Origin: Legionella quinlivanii
GTDB lineage: Bacteria > Pseudomonadota > Gammaproteobacteria > Legionellales > Legionellaceae
NCBI RefSeq assembly: GCF_003265995.1
Contig: NZ_MVJN01000004.1
Location: 62,001-126,000, forward strand
Reading direction: 5' to 3'
DNA: 64,000 nucleotides
Positions 37,118-46,031 of the stretch are shown here, in pieces; position 1 is the stretch's first letter; each line of letters begins with the position of its first letter. The position numbers were made by a program, and so were the translations under genes. The notes beneath the pieces were generated by a model that was given only the letters and a program-made list of their open reading frames with translations, did no database searches and was not told the origin of the DNA.

Positions 37118-37480
37118 TTCCAATTAGCCTTAAGCTTTTCTTGACATTAAGAATGTATGATGTAGCGCCCCCCCGCCCGCGCAAGAAAAGTGATTAAAAT
37201 CCAGGTGGTAAGCGCGGGAGAGGGTTGGGGGAGAGGGAATAACTCCAATCATTGTTAGAACACTTTCGAATAGTTCCTATCTATATTAATTTTCTTGCAA
37301 TGTATGTGGATTTTATTCCAGCTGAAACCGGTTTTTTACCCTCTCCCCAACCCTCTCCCGCGAGAAACATAAGTATTTTGATCAAATTTCTTCCGCGGGC
37401 GAGGGGGCTATTTACACAATTGATCTACTGGAGTCAAGGAAAACTTAAGGCTAATTGGAAGTTCCCCGCCTTCGCGGGGA
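37118..37480. repeat. Large nested inverted repeat in a 699-base gap
   Basis: Three pairs of arms nest around a common centre. The outer pair is CCAATTAGCCTTAAG near 37120-37144 with its complement at 37431-37459. The middle pair is GCGCCCCCCCGCCCGCGC near 37166 with GCGGGCGAGGGGGC near 37395. The inner pair is GCGGGAGAGGGTTGGGG near 37213 with CCCCAACCCTCTCCCGC near 37345. Short CCCGCGAAGGCGG motifs flank it at about 37053 and 37465. No gene is supported in 36857-37555. Confidence 0.8.
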
Positions 37481-37555
37481 AGACAGTTTAATATCCATTT
37501 GAACTTAGCTTAATGGCACAATTGGAACACTTGCACATGGGATCCAGTGCTAACT

Positions 37556-38401
37556 CTACTCTCCCAACTCCTTTCTCGAAATAAACCCAATAAAACGATC
37601 CAGCATGCGAACACTTAATATACGTTTTAGAAAGGCAAGAAAATGGGCAGGAAAGGTAACTCGATATTGAGGCTTGGGATTTTTTGCCTCGATTGCATGA
37701 ATGATTTTTTTAATCACTGCATCAGGCCCGCAGGTAAACGTTGATTTCGATTTTTGCTCGCGAAAATGATTCAGCATAAAATCATACTGTCTGGAAAAAT
37801 GGCTGTCTTTCTGATTAATCTTTGTCAACGAGTAACTGATTGCATTGTCCCTGAAACGGCTTTCAATTGGGCCGGGCTCTATAGTGATAACCTTAATGCC
37901 GGAACTCTGAAGTTCTAGTCTTAGCGTGTCGCTCAGACCCTCTACTGCATATTTTGATGCATTATACGCTCCCCGAAAAGGCATACTGATCAGCCCCAAA
38001 ATGGAACTCATATTGATTATTCTGCCTGCTTTTTGCCTGCGCATTACTGGTATGACCAGCCTGGTCAGCTCCATTAAGCCAAACACATTAGTTTCAAATT
38101 GCTCACGCAGGGTATTGCGTTCTATATCTTCCAAAGCGCCGGTCTGTCCATAGCCGGCATTGTTGATTAATACATCCAGTTGGCCATTGGTCTTTTGCAT
38201 TAGCAGCTCAAAGCCCTGATGAATCGAGACATTATCGTTCATATCCATTTGCAAGGCTTCAATTCCCTGCTCCTCCAGGCGGGTTAAATCCTCCTTTTTT
38301 CGACAGGAAGCAATAACCCGATATTGTTTTTGATGCAAAGCACAGGCTGCTTCATAACCAATGCCCGTTGAGCAACCTGTGATAAAAATAATTTTTTGCA
38401 T
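37556..38401 (-). CDS. Short-chain dehydrogenase/reductase
   Basis: A 281-aa protein. ATG 38401 (MQKIIFITG) is preferred over a TTG 12 bases earlier because the Rossmann strand starts there. Classical SDR motifs are present: TGCSTGIG for the cofactor, NNAGYG near residue 85, the catalytic serine in MSSILGLI and the YNASK Tyr-Lys pair near 150. Residues 35-45 (ASCRKKEDL) suggest NADP preference. The C-terminal 40 residues are hydrophobic and basic (FPAHFLAFLKRILSVRMLDRFIGF), which may allow membrane association, as in retinol/sterol-type SDRs. The substrate is not predictable. It is divergent from the MltA-like gene. Confidence 0.92.
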   Translation of the reverse strand: MQKIIFITGCSTGIGYEAACALHQKQYRVIASCRKKEDLTRLEEQGIEALQMDMNDNVSIHQGFELLMQKTNGQLDVLINNAGYGQTGALEDIERNTLREQFETNVFGLMELTRLVIPVMRRQKAGRIINMSSILGLISMPFRGAYNASKYAVEGLSDTLRLELQSSGIKVITIEPGPIESRFRDNAISYSLTKINQKDSHFSRQYDFMLNHFREQKSKSTFTCGPDAVIKKIIHAIEAKNPKPQYRVTFPAHFLAFLKRILSVRMLDRFIGFISRKELGE

Positions 38402-38535
38402 GGTAAAGTCCAAAGTATTTAAAATAATCTATCCTGGCCGCAGAAGTTAACAACTCCGGACCTGGATTACAAATTTTCCATTGTTACTCAAAGGTTTTTC
38501 TGCTAAAAGCATTATTTTATCTATGCGATTATAAA

Positions 38536-39597
38536 ATGCTGCGACGCTTATTGCCCTTCTTATTACTTAGTTTTACTCTGGCAGCGGCCCCTCAATTTAA
38601 ACCCATGCAACCACAGTTGCAAAGCGTCTATGAAATCAATACTCAAGCGCTATGCTCGACCGCTAAAGAAACTTTAGCTTATCTGAATAAAGGGCCAGGC
38701 TATGATCCGCAAGTCATTCATGGCGGGAAAATAGTGCCTGTTTCTCTGGAAAGAGTGAAAAAAACGCTCGCTTTTATTTGTCAGCATCAAAAGCAAATGA
38801 GTGATCCTTCGTTTATCAGGGCAAATTTTGAATTTATCCGCTGGTATCCAGACATAACTCAGGCTCAGAAGTTCACTTCCGGCAAGCCTTTGTTGAAAAA
38901 TTTGCCCAAAGATTCTGTTTTAATGACTAAATATTTTGTGCACCAGGCGAATGTCAGCGAAAAGGCAACTCGAGAACATCCCTATGCCCTGTATGGATTG
39001 CCGAATGATGAACATCAGCTGACTATTGAGGAAGCTAATCAGCACAAGGAATTAACCCGTTTTCTCTATGGGAAACAAGCGATTCTTAAAGGAGCGCTCA
39101 AGCAAAAAAAGGTGCCGGTATTGGCCTATTTAAGCCGCGCGGATCTTGAAGAAGCTTTAATGGAAGGAACACTGGTAGCCTCCTTTCCCAATGGCCAGCA
39201 AAAAATATTCAATGTCCATCGCTGCAATAATATTGCCTATGATCGCAATAAGAAGCCCTATGCACAGGAGCGTTTCTGGTATTTCAGAGAAGTCGAAGGC
39301 ATTAAAGGGTATGGAAAAGACGCGGATCATAAGATTACAGTTAATACTGAGGTGACATTCGCCGGCGATCTGCAGCAATTTGGCTTGGGAAAACTCCTTC
39401 TGATTCAATACTCGAATGCACAAAAACAATCGATTACCCGCATGGGTATTCTGGCTGATACCGGAGGTGCTTTTGCCAATAATTTATATCAGGTTGATTA
39501 TCTGGCTGGAAGTTTTTCCAGCCGAGAAGAGTTTTTTCGTAAAACTGAGAAATTACCGAATTATATTGCCGCGTATTTTCTAGTGCTTAGAGCCTAG
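38536..39597 (+). CDS. Exported MltA-like protein (3D-domain lytic transglycosylase fold)
   Basis: A 353-aa protein with a clear Sec signal peptide (LRRLLPFLLLSFTLAAAP, cleavage probably after about residue 18). The central ARD/LEEALMEG segment (VLAYLSRADLEEALMEG) and the C-terminal LADTGGAFANNLYQVDYLAG match the layout of MltA lytic transglycosylases. In that family the 3D domain holds the catalytic aspartate, here in ADTGG. The usual lipobox cysteine is absent, so it is probably a soluble periplasmic protein. Similarity is recognisable but not strong. The last 11 bases overlap the end of the convergent carbonic anhydrase gene. Confidence 0.7.
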   Translation: MLRRLLPFLLLSFTLAAAPQFKPMQPQLQSVYEINTQALCSTAKETLAYLNKGPGYDPQVIHGGKIVPVSLERVKKTLAFICQHQKQMSDPSFIRANFEFIRWYPDITQAQKFTSGKPLLKNLPKDSVLMTKYFVHQANVSEKATREHPYALYGLPNDEHQLTIEEANQHKELTRFLYGKQAILKGALKQKKVPVLAYLSRADLEEALMEGTLVASFPNGQQKIFNVHRCNNIAYDRNKKPYAQERFWYFREVEGIKGYGKDADHKITVNTEVTFAGDLQQFGLGKLLLIQYSNAQKQSITRMGILADTGGAFANNLYQVDYLAGSFSSREEFFRKTEKLPNYIAAYFLVLRA

Positions 39598-40663
39598 CAA
39601 CTGAACCTGTGTTCGCAGTGACTACATCCGTGGCCATAGAAACACTGGCATAGGCTGCGCGATGTTCACTCAGAAATCCCCCTTGACGAACCAGGCCTGC
39701 GCAATAGTTCTGATAAGGAACAGAGTTTGTTACTTCCTGTTGCATCGCCTGTAAATTCGCTAATTTCATTTGCGGAACTGATTCGATTAATTTGAGTAAA
39801 ACAGGCTCATTTCCATTATATAATTCATGCAAATGTGACATTAAATACCGTTTAAAACTGCTCTCAATTTCTTTCCAAATCGGCTCCACATTGATTTTTA
39901 ATTGTTTGAGTTTTTCCATCAGTGATTTGATATCCTCACCTGCGTCGGCACTGCCAACTGCTGTCCTTATATACTCAAGGGTCACCCTTTCCAGCGCCTG
40001 TCTGGCAATTTGATTTAATATCTTTTCTTCGGCATCGTCGCGGCTTAAAAATTGCTTCGACTCCATATCATAAGCCTGAGAAATTACCTGATCCCCAACA
40101 TCCATAACCCAGCCATGAACAGTGACCCCCTCTTTTTGCTTTGCTTTAATCAGAGGATACTCCAACAATTTCTCCATTTGCATTTCGACATTGGTTTGAA
40201 TAATCAGATCCAGTTTTTCCCGCTCAGAAAGATCTGAATAACCAGGCATTGCAGAAACTCTGGGAATGACGCCCGCTGCGTGTTTCTTCAACCAGGACGC
40301 AGTTGAAGGCACCTTATCTTTTATTCCTGGATTGGTAAGACCTTTCATACCCCCACAATTGGAATGCCCTAAAATAATGACATGTTGAATACTATCCATT
40401 GTGGCCAGGGGATACTCTATACCTGACGCGGCGCTTTTAGCTGGATCAGCCGGTACGAGATTTGCAATATTTCTTACTGGGAATATCTTGCCAGGTCCGG
40501 CATTGAATATTAATTCCGGAACCACTCGAGAGTCGACACAGGTAATTAGTAGTATCTCAGGCCGTTGTTCTTCGGCCAGATTGACCTCTTGTGGTTGGGA
40601 TGTTGAGTATCTGTTTTGCTCAATGTTGTTCAGTATTTGAAATAATTTTAGCAATCGCATCAT
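39587..40663 (-). CDS. Beta-class carbonic anhydrase with C-terminal extension
   Basis: The 358-aa protein has zinc ligands Cys42, His100 and Cys103 (TCVDSRVVPELIF and GHSNCGG), with the Asp44-Arg46 dyad beside them. This is the full beta-carbonic-anhydrase active site for CO2/bicarbonate interconversion. Typical enzymes are about 200-220 aa. Here about 140 further residues follow, mostly helical and with no recognised domain (from about 215 on). Two ATG codons stand in tandem after AGGAGG, and the second (40660) has the better spacing. There is no signal peptide, so cytoplasmic. It overlaps the convergent upstream gene by 11 bases. Confidence 0.9.
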   Translation of the reverse strand: MMRLLKLFQILNNIEQNRYSTSQPQEVNLAEEQRPEILLITCVDSRVVPELIFNAGPGKIFPVRNIANLVPADPAKSAASGIEYPLATMDSIQHVIILGHSNCGGMKGLTNPGIKDKVPSTASWLKKHAAGVIPRVSAMPGYSDLSEREKLDLIIQTNVEMQMEKLLEYPLIKAKQKEGVTVHGWVMDVGDQVISQAYDMESKQFLSRDDAEEKILNQIARQALERVTLEYIRTAVGSADAGEDIKSLMEKLKQLKINVEPIWKEIESSFKRYLMSHLHELYNGNEPVLLKLIESVPQMKLANLQAMQQEVTNSVPYQNYCAGLVRQGGFLSEHRAAYASVSMATDVVTANTGSVARL

Positions 40664-40749
40664 TGCCTCCTGAGTAGTTTGTTCAGATATTTAACAACAA
40701 TTGCATCCGAAAAGTCAAGTTTTTTTACAAAACTGTAAAGAGGTTTTGA

Positions 40750-41385
40750 TTAAAAAATAGGCTTTAGAAAACTGAGTACTTCTTGATCACTGGTTTGTCG
40801 GAAATCATCGTACCAAAGCCCTACTGCCTGAATATCAGGAGGCATAAGCGGGCAAACCACTTCATCAACGAGTTTTTCAAGTTCTTTACACACCATAGGA
40901 TCGGCAACCGGAACAGCAATGGTGATCGAGGAGGGATTCTGTTTTTTGATTGCCTCCACGGCCGCTTTGAGTGTGGCGCCAGTGGCAATACCATCATCGA
41001 TCAAGATAACTTTTTTTCCAGTCAGAACAGGATATGGCCGCTTGCCGCGGTAGACCGCTTCCCGCCGCAAAAGCTCATGCGTTTCTGCTTTGATAACTGC
41101 TTCAATAGCTTGTGCGGATACATTATGATTTTTAATCAATTCCTCGTTAAAGAAGACAGTACCTCCGGAGGCAATTGCACCCATTGCCAGCTCTTTGTAA
41201 CCTGGCAACCCCAGCTTTCTTACAATTAGCACATCCAGCGGCAGGTGAAGTTTTTTAGCTACCTCACAGGCTACAGGAACTCCTCCGCGCGGTAATCCAA
41301 GCACAATTCCATCGCTGTTTTTGTATTTTTCAAGGTATGTAGCCAGCAGTCTTCCTGCCTGACAGCGGTCCGTATATTTATCCAT
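40750..41385 (-). CDS. Phosphoribosyltransferase-fold protein
   Basis: A 211-aa protein. ATG 41385 is chosen because AAAGG lies five bases upstream; a GTG six bases earlier is less likely. The PRPP-binding loop VILIDDGIATGATLKAA is intact near residue 125, and the N-terminal LGLPRGGVPVACEVAKKL and VRKLGLPGYKELAMGAI match a family of stand-alone PRTase-domain proteins in many proteobacteria. Such proteins are sometimes found beside erythromycin-esterase or dienelactone-hydrolase genes. The nucleobase substrate is unknown. It is divergent from the PAS-receiver gene. Confidence 0.88.
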   Translation of the reverse strand: MDKYTDRCQAGRLLATYLEKYKNSDGIVLGLPRGGVPVACEVAKKLHLPLDVLIVRKLGLPGYKELAMGAIASGGTVFFNEELIKNHNVSAQAIEAVIKAETHELLRREAVYRGKRPYPVLTGKKVILIDDGIATGATLKAAVEAIKKQNPSSITIAVPVADPMVCKELEKLVDEVVCPLMPPDIQAVGLWYDDFRQTSDQEVLSFLKPIF

Positions 41386-41474
41386 GTTCACCTTTGTAAA
41401 AACAGTCCATTTTACTCAAAAATATAGCAGCAAATGGTCTATACTTTTGGTGAACCTTAAGAGGAGGGTTAAGA

Positions 41475-42407
41475 ATGACTGATGCAACCAATGAAGAATT
41501 AAATAACCTAGAGTCTTTGCATCATTATTATCACAGCATAATCAATTACATGCCTAATCTGGTATACGTATTAGACAAAAATTGTATGATTGTCGATTGT
41601 AATCAGAATTTTCTTGATCTTTTACAATTGGAAAAACTGGAAGACTTGCCAGGAACTGTTTACTCACAGCTCGTAGAAAAAAGTCATTTTTCCGAAGCAA
41701 GAATTCAGAAGCTCAAACAAGATGATATTAATGCACTGCTTGAAGCAAAACCACTGATTAACGTAAAAGAAGCCCCTGTAATCGATGCCAGTGAAAAGAT
41801 TGTCTATTATCATTCTTCCCGTATCCCCTTGTTTAATGAGCACAAACAAATAACCGGCATGGTGGTTATTCTGGTAGATATGACTGAAAGAAAGCAAATG
41901 GAAGAAGAACTGGGCAAGCTCAAAGAACGGCTTAAAGCCCATGTTTCCGATACAGAGCAATCCCATCCGCTCGTGTTTCGCGACCCTAAAAATCCTCCCA
42001 AAGTATTAATGATTGAGGATAATGCCATCGCTCAAAAAGCTGTGCAGGCCCTGTTAATGCAGCTCGACTGTCAGGTGGATGTCGCTGATTCCGGAGAGAA
42101 AGCAACCAGTTTATTTAAACCTGGAAAATATGACCTGGTATTTATGGATATTGGCCTGGAAGATGGTTCGGGATATATTGTTTCCAAGAAATTCCGCCAG
42201 ATGGAAGATGGAAGCGGTTTCCGCGTACCAATCATTGCTTTAACCGGTTATGAGGCCGATGTGGTTAAAATTGATTGCAATGATTATTTCATGGAAGGGG
42301 CTATCACTAAACCCTTAACCAGCGAGCAGGCAAGACAAATTATTGAACATTATATTTACCATATGGATATACCAATATCGGGTTTGAAGACGACTAAACC
42401 GATGTGA
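41475..42407 (+). CDS. PAS domain-receiver domain signalling protein without kinase core
   Basis: The 310-aa protein starts at ATG 41475 after a GAGGAGGG ribosome binding site. Residues 15-135 are a PAS sensor (YMPNLVYVLDKNCMIVDCNQNF, ending in VVILVDMTERKQMEEEL). A short coiled coil (about 136-155) leads to a receiver domain (about 172-295) with the acidic pocket MIEDN, the phospho-accepting aspartate in DLVFMDIG, T/S in ALTGY and the lysine in ITKP. The histidine kinase DHp and ATPase parts of a usual hybrid sensor are missing, so phosphate must come from another kinase. A TATACT -10-like box lies at 41440. Confidence 0.88.
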   Translation: MTDATNEELNNLESLHHYYHSIINYMPNLVYVLDKNCMIVDCNQNFLDLLQLEKLEDLPGTVYSQLVEKSHFSEARIQKLKQDDINALLEAKPLINVKEAPVIDASEKIVYYHSSRIPLFNEHKQITGMVVILVDMTERKQMEEELGKLKERLKAHVSDTEQSHPLVFRDPKNPPKVLMIEDNAIAQKAVQALLMQLDCQVDVADSGEKATSLFKPGKYDLVFMDIGLEDGSGYIVSKKFRQMEDGSGFRVPIIALTGYEADVVKIDCNDYFMEGAITKPLTSEQARQIIEHYIYHMDIPISGLKTTKPM

Positions 42408-42470
42408 TTCGCTCCTGTTCTCTCTGAGCTGCGCTTAGGTTACGGAAATTGTGTCATTCTCGGGAAGGAA

Positions 42471-42614
42471 TTGTTGCGTAAATAGAATCAAGTAACTAAC
42501 CTGTCGTCTTTGCGAACAAAGTGAAGCAATCCAGATCGAAGCCTGAATAAAGTGAGGATCTGGATTGCTTCGCTAACGCTCGCAAAGACGGTTCTTTGTG
42601 CACCTACGCAACAA
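42471..42614. repeat. Dispersed palindromic repeat (family C)
   Basis: Outer arms TTGTTGCGTA (42471-42480) and TACGCAACAA (42605-42614), and inner arms GTCTTTGCGA...GAAGCAATCCAGATC with GATCTGGATTGCTTCG...TCGCAAAGAC, are reverse complements. It fills much of the 390-base gap before the YopT-like gene. The rest of that gap contains the PmrA-like promoter. Confidence 0.85.
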
Positions 42615-42726
42615 TACCTACACGGGGGATGGCAGTTTAATTTACCTCTTTAGGTATCGCGCATAAAGTGCAGCAGCCGGGCACTTAGGTAAATAAATCC
42701 TGGCAAGCAACTCTGAATAAAGCCTG

Positions 42727-42759
42727 GTTAATCCTCTCTTAATCTTAATTGATTACAAT
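42727..42759 (+). promoter_or_regulatory. PmrA-box-like promoter of the YopT-like gene
   Basis: GTTAATCCT-CT-CTTAATCTT (42727-42746) has two TTAAT half-sites exactly 11 bases apart, matching the published Legionella PmrA element cTTAATatT-N2-cTTAATatT. TACAAT (42754-42759) is a good -10, 16 bases from the second half-site start and 39 bases before the ATG. Confidence 0.65.
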
Positions 42760-42797
42760 AGTAAAAAATACAGCGTAATACAGGTGAGGTAGCCTTT

Positions 42798-44579
42798 ATG
42801 AGTACCGATGTTAATCAGGGACGAATTATTAATGTTTTAAACAAATATTTAAAAGCCAATAATTTCCCCTTTGAAATGAATCGCAATGGGATTTGTAACG
42901 GGCTCGCCATCGTTCATGCAAAATATGTGCTTGAAGGACGAAATCAGGAATTTGAAAACATACTGAAGTATATTTCAGAAGGAAAACGGGATAACAATAT
43001 CACCGACGAGGACATCAATAATTTTGCGTTTCAGACTCTTCTAGCCTTTGCCCCCCACGAATTTGATAATAAGCTGCATCAGGTCACTGCGATGCAGGCT
43101 TTAAAAATTAAAGGAATTCCACTAAGTTCTTCTTTTAGTTTTTGCATGGCCGCTTCAAAGAGTAACTGGATACAAGCCTTACAGGATATTGCACTCAAAG
43201 ACGATGAGGTGATGATTGTCGCTAGTATCAATCATGCCATTTCTATCCATAAAACGAATGGTAATTATATTGTCTACGATCCGAACTACAGCAGTGGATT
43301 TAAAAAATTTGCTGATGAAACTGCTTTAATCAAAGAACTTTATTCTAATGTTTTTCATTATAGCAAAGGCAATTTAGGGCTTGAAATACAGATACTGAGA
43401 CATCCTGAAAAACAAAATGAAGAAAGAGTATTTCCTCATGTTGAAAGTTTATACCAAAAATATCTCCCCGATCCCAACCTGGTTGCCGAATGCGACGGCC
43501 AACTCTTTAAAACACTCCCTGCTGCTGCCGCGCACAATGATAAATCAGTTATTGAATACCTGAAGCAACGTGGGGCGAACGGTTATGTGGAAGCCGCCAT
43601 GGCCGCGGTAAAGTCCAACAACACCTCGACCCTTGAAGCCTTACTGGCGCACATTGACAAAGATAATCAGAGGCTCATTATCTGGGACTACGCCTTTAGC
43701 CTGGGTAGAAAAGATATAATAGGAATTTTGAAAGCAGATACAAAATTTAAAACATTTTACGAGGAATATATGCCTACCGGTGTATTCCTTTCTGCTATTG
43801 CTGCCGGTAAAAATGCGACGCTACTTGCCGAATTGATAGAGGATTACAGAGCTGTATCACTGGAGAATGCGCAAAAAAACTTTGTAAAAGCAAAGGAGAA
43901 ATTAGAAGCTCAATTTTACCCTGAGGAGCTGGTTCGATTTATACAAAGTATGCCTGACAATGTTGATTCAGAACTTTCTCAATTAATTTTAGGACAAAGT
44001 AAATATTCCAGTTCCAAAAATCCCAGTCCCATGAGCCATGCGATTAGCAGCGGCGATGTTCAATCAGTAAGACTTCTTATGGAACAGCTTCACTCCTCCG
44101 GAACTGAACTGACAGACGAACAGAAAATCGGCTATCTGCTTGAAGCGATACGTGCCAACCGCAGTTCAGTCACCAGTTATTTAATCTCGGAAAAACCTGG
44201 TATTGCCAGAGAGTTAATGAAAACAGTCAACTTAAGTTTGTCAGCAGTTGAGCATACCAACATCTTGCTTTTACGTGATTTAGAGAGACATGGTGTTGAG
44301 TTTAGTCCTGCTGCTCAAATGATAATTGATAGAAAAGAACAAAAGGAATTAACGGTTATTGAATCCCTGGGGATTGCCGTCCTCAAGTTCACCGACTTTC
44401 TTAAAGATATTTTTGTTAATAATTTTTCTTATAGTAAAATCAAGGGAGTGAATTACGATTCCAGAATGTTCAAATCAATTAAAGAGGAATTGCAAGCTGT
44501 CAAGCAAACTGATGAATTTGATGACATTCCGGTTGAGGTGCTTGATCTCGACAGTCTGGGTCCTGTGATTGTTAAGTGA
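42798..44579 (+). CDS. YopT-like (C58) cysteine protease with ankyrin-like repeats, probable effector
   Basis: A 593-aa protein starting at ATG 42798, with GAGG about nine bases upstream. The N-terminal 200 residues carry a likely papain-fold triad: Cys33 in RNGICNGLAIVHA, His146 in SINHAISIHK and Asp161 in YIVYDPNYSSG. Spacings of 113 and 15 are close to those of YopT (Cys139, His258, Asp274), a prenyl-Rho protease injected by Yersinia. Residues about 225-330 and 415-490 show ankyrin-like helical pairs (AAAAHNDKSVIEYLKQRGAN, AISSGDVQSVRLLMEQL). A C-terminal acidic tail follows (DEFDDIPVEVLDLDSL), as in many Dot/Icm substrates. No Sec signal. The PmrA-like promoter supports an effector role. 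The target is unknown. Confidence 0.8.
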   Translation: MSTDVNQGRIINVLNKYLKANNFPFEMNRNGICNGLAIVHAKYVLEGRNQEFENILKYISEGKRDNNITDEDINNFAFQTLLAFAPHEFDNKLHQVTAMQALKIKGIPLSSSFSFCMAASKSNWIQALQDIALKDDEVMIVASINHAISIHKTNGNYIVYDPNYSSGFKKFADETALIKELYSNVFHYSKGNLGLEIQILRHPEKQNEERVFPHVESLYQKYLPDPNLVAECDGQLFKTLPAAAAHNDKSVIEYLKQRGANGYVEAAMAAVKSNNTSTLEALLAHIDKDNQRLIIWDYAFSLGRKDIIGILKADTKFKTFYEEYMPTGVFLSAIAAGKNATLLAELIEDYRAVSLENAQKNFVKAKEKLEAQFYPEELVRFIQSMPDNVDSELSQLILGQSKYSSSKNPSPMSHAISSGDVQSVRLLMEQLHSSGTELTDEQKIGYLLEAIRANRSSVTSYLISEKPGIARELMKTVNLSLSAVEHTNILLLRDLERHGVEFSPAAQMIIDRKEQKELTVIESLGIAVLKFTDFLKDIFVNNFSYSKIKGVNYDSRMFKSIKEELQAVKQTDEFDDIPVEVLDLDSLGPVIVK

Positions 44580-44600
44580 CTGTCGAGACAGGCAGGCTCC

Positions 44601-45794
44601 TTAATCCGCCGTAGCCTGCAAATCCCCCGCCAAGGCCCTGCTTCTTCCCTCGCGGGCTTTCAGATAATTCCTGGAGTAAGTCATGCTTGGCTTTTCCACT
44701 GTGAAATGGACCAGGTTTGCCAGAATGAATACCAGAGAAAGGGATAAGGTCGCCGACAAGGCAATATTCTGAGTCAGCGGGTAAATGAGGAAATAGATCG
44801 TATAACCAGTAAATCCGTGTAATAAATAAAGAGGATAGGAAATTTCAGCGAAGTGATTCAGGTATTTGCTGTAAGGAATTCGATCATTGATTCGATACAG
44901 GAACAGGAACATGACAATCCCGAAACAATGATTAATAAAAATTAAACTACCAGTGCCATTTAAAATAGTTCCCGTATTCAGGCAGAAATAATTAATCGAC
45001 ATCATCAAAATGGTTGTGGTAATTCCCGTCAGAACAGACCACTGCTTTGACAAGGTATAATAAAATGCGGTACCCACAAACATATAAGTAATGTAACTGC
45101 TGTTCATGGCAAGAAAGTTACCGAACCCAAAGACCAGAGTGCGTGTTTCATCATGGAAAAATCCACTGAAATAAACAAAAAACTGGCTGGCAAAAAGCAT
45201 GAACGCCGCGGACAATAGAAATGTTTCAACTCTTTTTTCAATGGAAAAATAAAAAAAGATAAAAAATAAAAGATAGAAGTGCATTTCAATTTCAAGCGTC
45301 CATAGCGCCCTTTCAATATGATGCGTATGTAAAACATCTCGTATTAACAGCAGGTTCGCTATTAATATGCGGGGCTGAAAAACGTCAGGGATTAGTGAGC
45401 TTCCCGTATAATGATTTGCGATGGTGATTGTACTGGCCGCGATAATCAGACAGACAATAGCAGTTGGATAAATACGAAATAGCCGACGAACAAGATAGGT
45501 GAAGGGTGTCGAATTTCTCAATGAAAAGGGAATAATATAACCACTTAGCAGGAAAAATAAGCCCAGGCTAAAAAAGCCAGCTCTGAAATCACTAAGCCCC
45601 AAATGGCTGAAGATGATGCCCAGATATTCAGTGAGCTGAACATGAGGATAATCAGGAAGGGGATCCTGGAAAATCATTTCATGAATGGCATTAGGGGTTA
45701 AAATCAGACCAAACCAATGGGTATAGATAACCAGCACACAGCCCACAGATCGAATGAGTTGCAAAAACCATATTTTTTGCGAGCTTTTAGCCAC
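44601..45794 (-). CDS. Acyltransferase family 3 membrane protein (OafA/NodX-like)
   Basis: This 397-aa protein has about ten to eleven transmembrane segments. The start FLQLIRSVGCVLVIYTHWFG holds the conserved Arg and the His used by the family for transfer of acyl groups. GLFFLLSGYIIPFSL and the following RRLFRIYPTAIV are further hallmarks. Family members O-acetylate or otherwise acylate lipopolysaccharide, exopolysaccharide or other envelope sugars. No SGNH domain is fused. ATG 45794 precedes a divergent gap to the cyclase gene. The 3' end converges on the YopT-like gene, with 21 bases between. Confidence 0.9.
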   Translation of the reverse strand: MAKSSQKIWFLQLIRSVGCVLVIYTHWFGLILTPNAIHEMIFQDPLPDYPHVQLTEYLGIIFSHLGLSDFRAGFFSLGLFFLLSGYIIPFSLRNSTPFTYLVRRLFRIYPTAIVCLIIAASTITIANHYTGSSLIPDVFQPRILIANLLLIRDVLHTHHIERALWTLEIEMHFYLLFFIFFYFSIEKRVETFLLSAAFMLFASQFFVYFSGFFHDETRTLVFGFGNFLAMNSSYITYMFVGTAFYYTLSKQWSVLTGITTTILMMSINYFCLNTGTILNGTGSLIFINHCFGIVMFLFLYRINDRIPYSKYLNHFAEISYPLYLLHGFTGYTIYFLIYPLTQNIALSATLSLSLVFILANLVHFTVEKPSMTYSRNYLKAREGRSRALAGDLQATAD

Positions 45795-46031
45795 ATTTTG
45801 CTCCGATTATTATTATTCATTGTGAGTCATTCCCTGCTTCGGAAATTGAAGTGTTTGATTCCGAATGCAAAACGATTTATCGCTTTAGCAGGTTTTTTTA
45901 TCCAATGGCATATTAACAGAGCTCTGAAAAAAAGTTAATCAAAAATACGACCAAGCCTTTCCTGCTATTTAAAATCGCAGGCAAAGCCTTAAAAACACTC
46001 ATATACTTTGTTAGAGAGAAAAAATCGAGAA

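Noticed and set aside
45717-45938. 73-codon frame between acyltransferase and cyclase genes
   Set aside because: Starts antisense inside the acyltransferase; no ribosome binding site or recognisable pattern.
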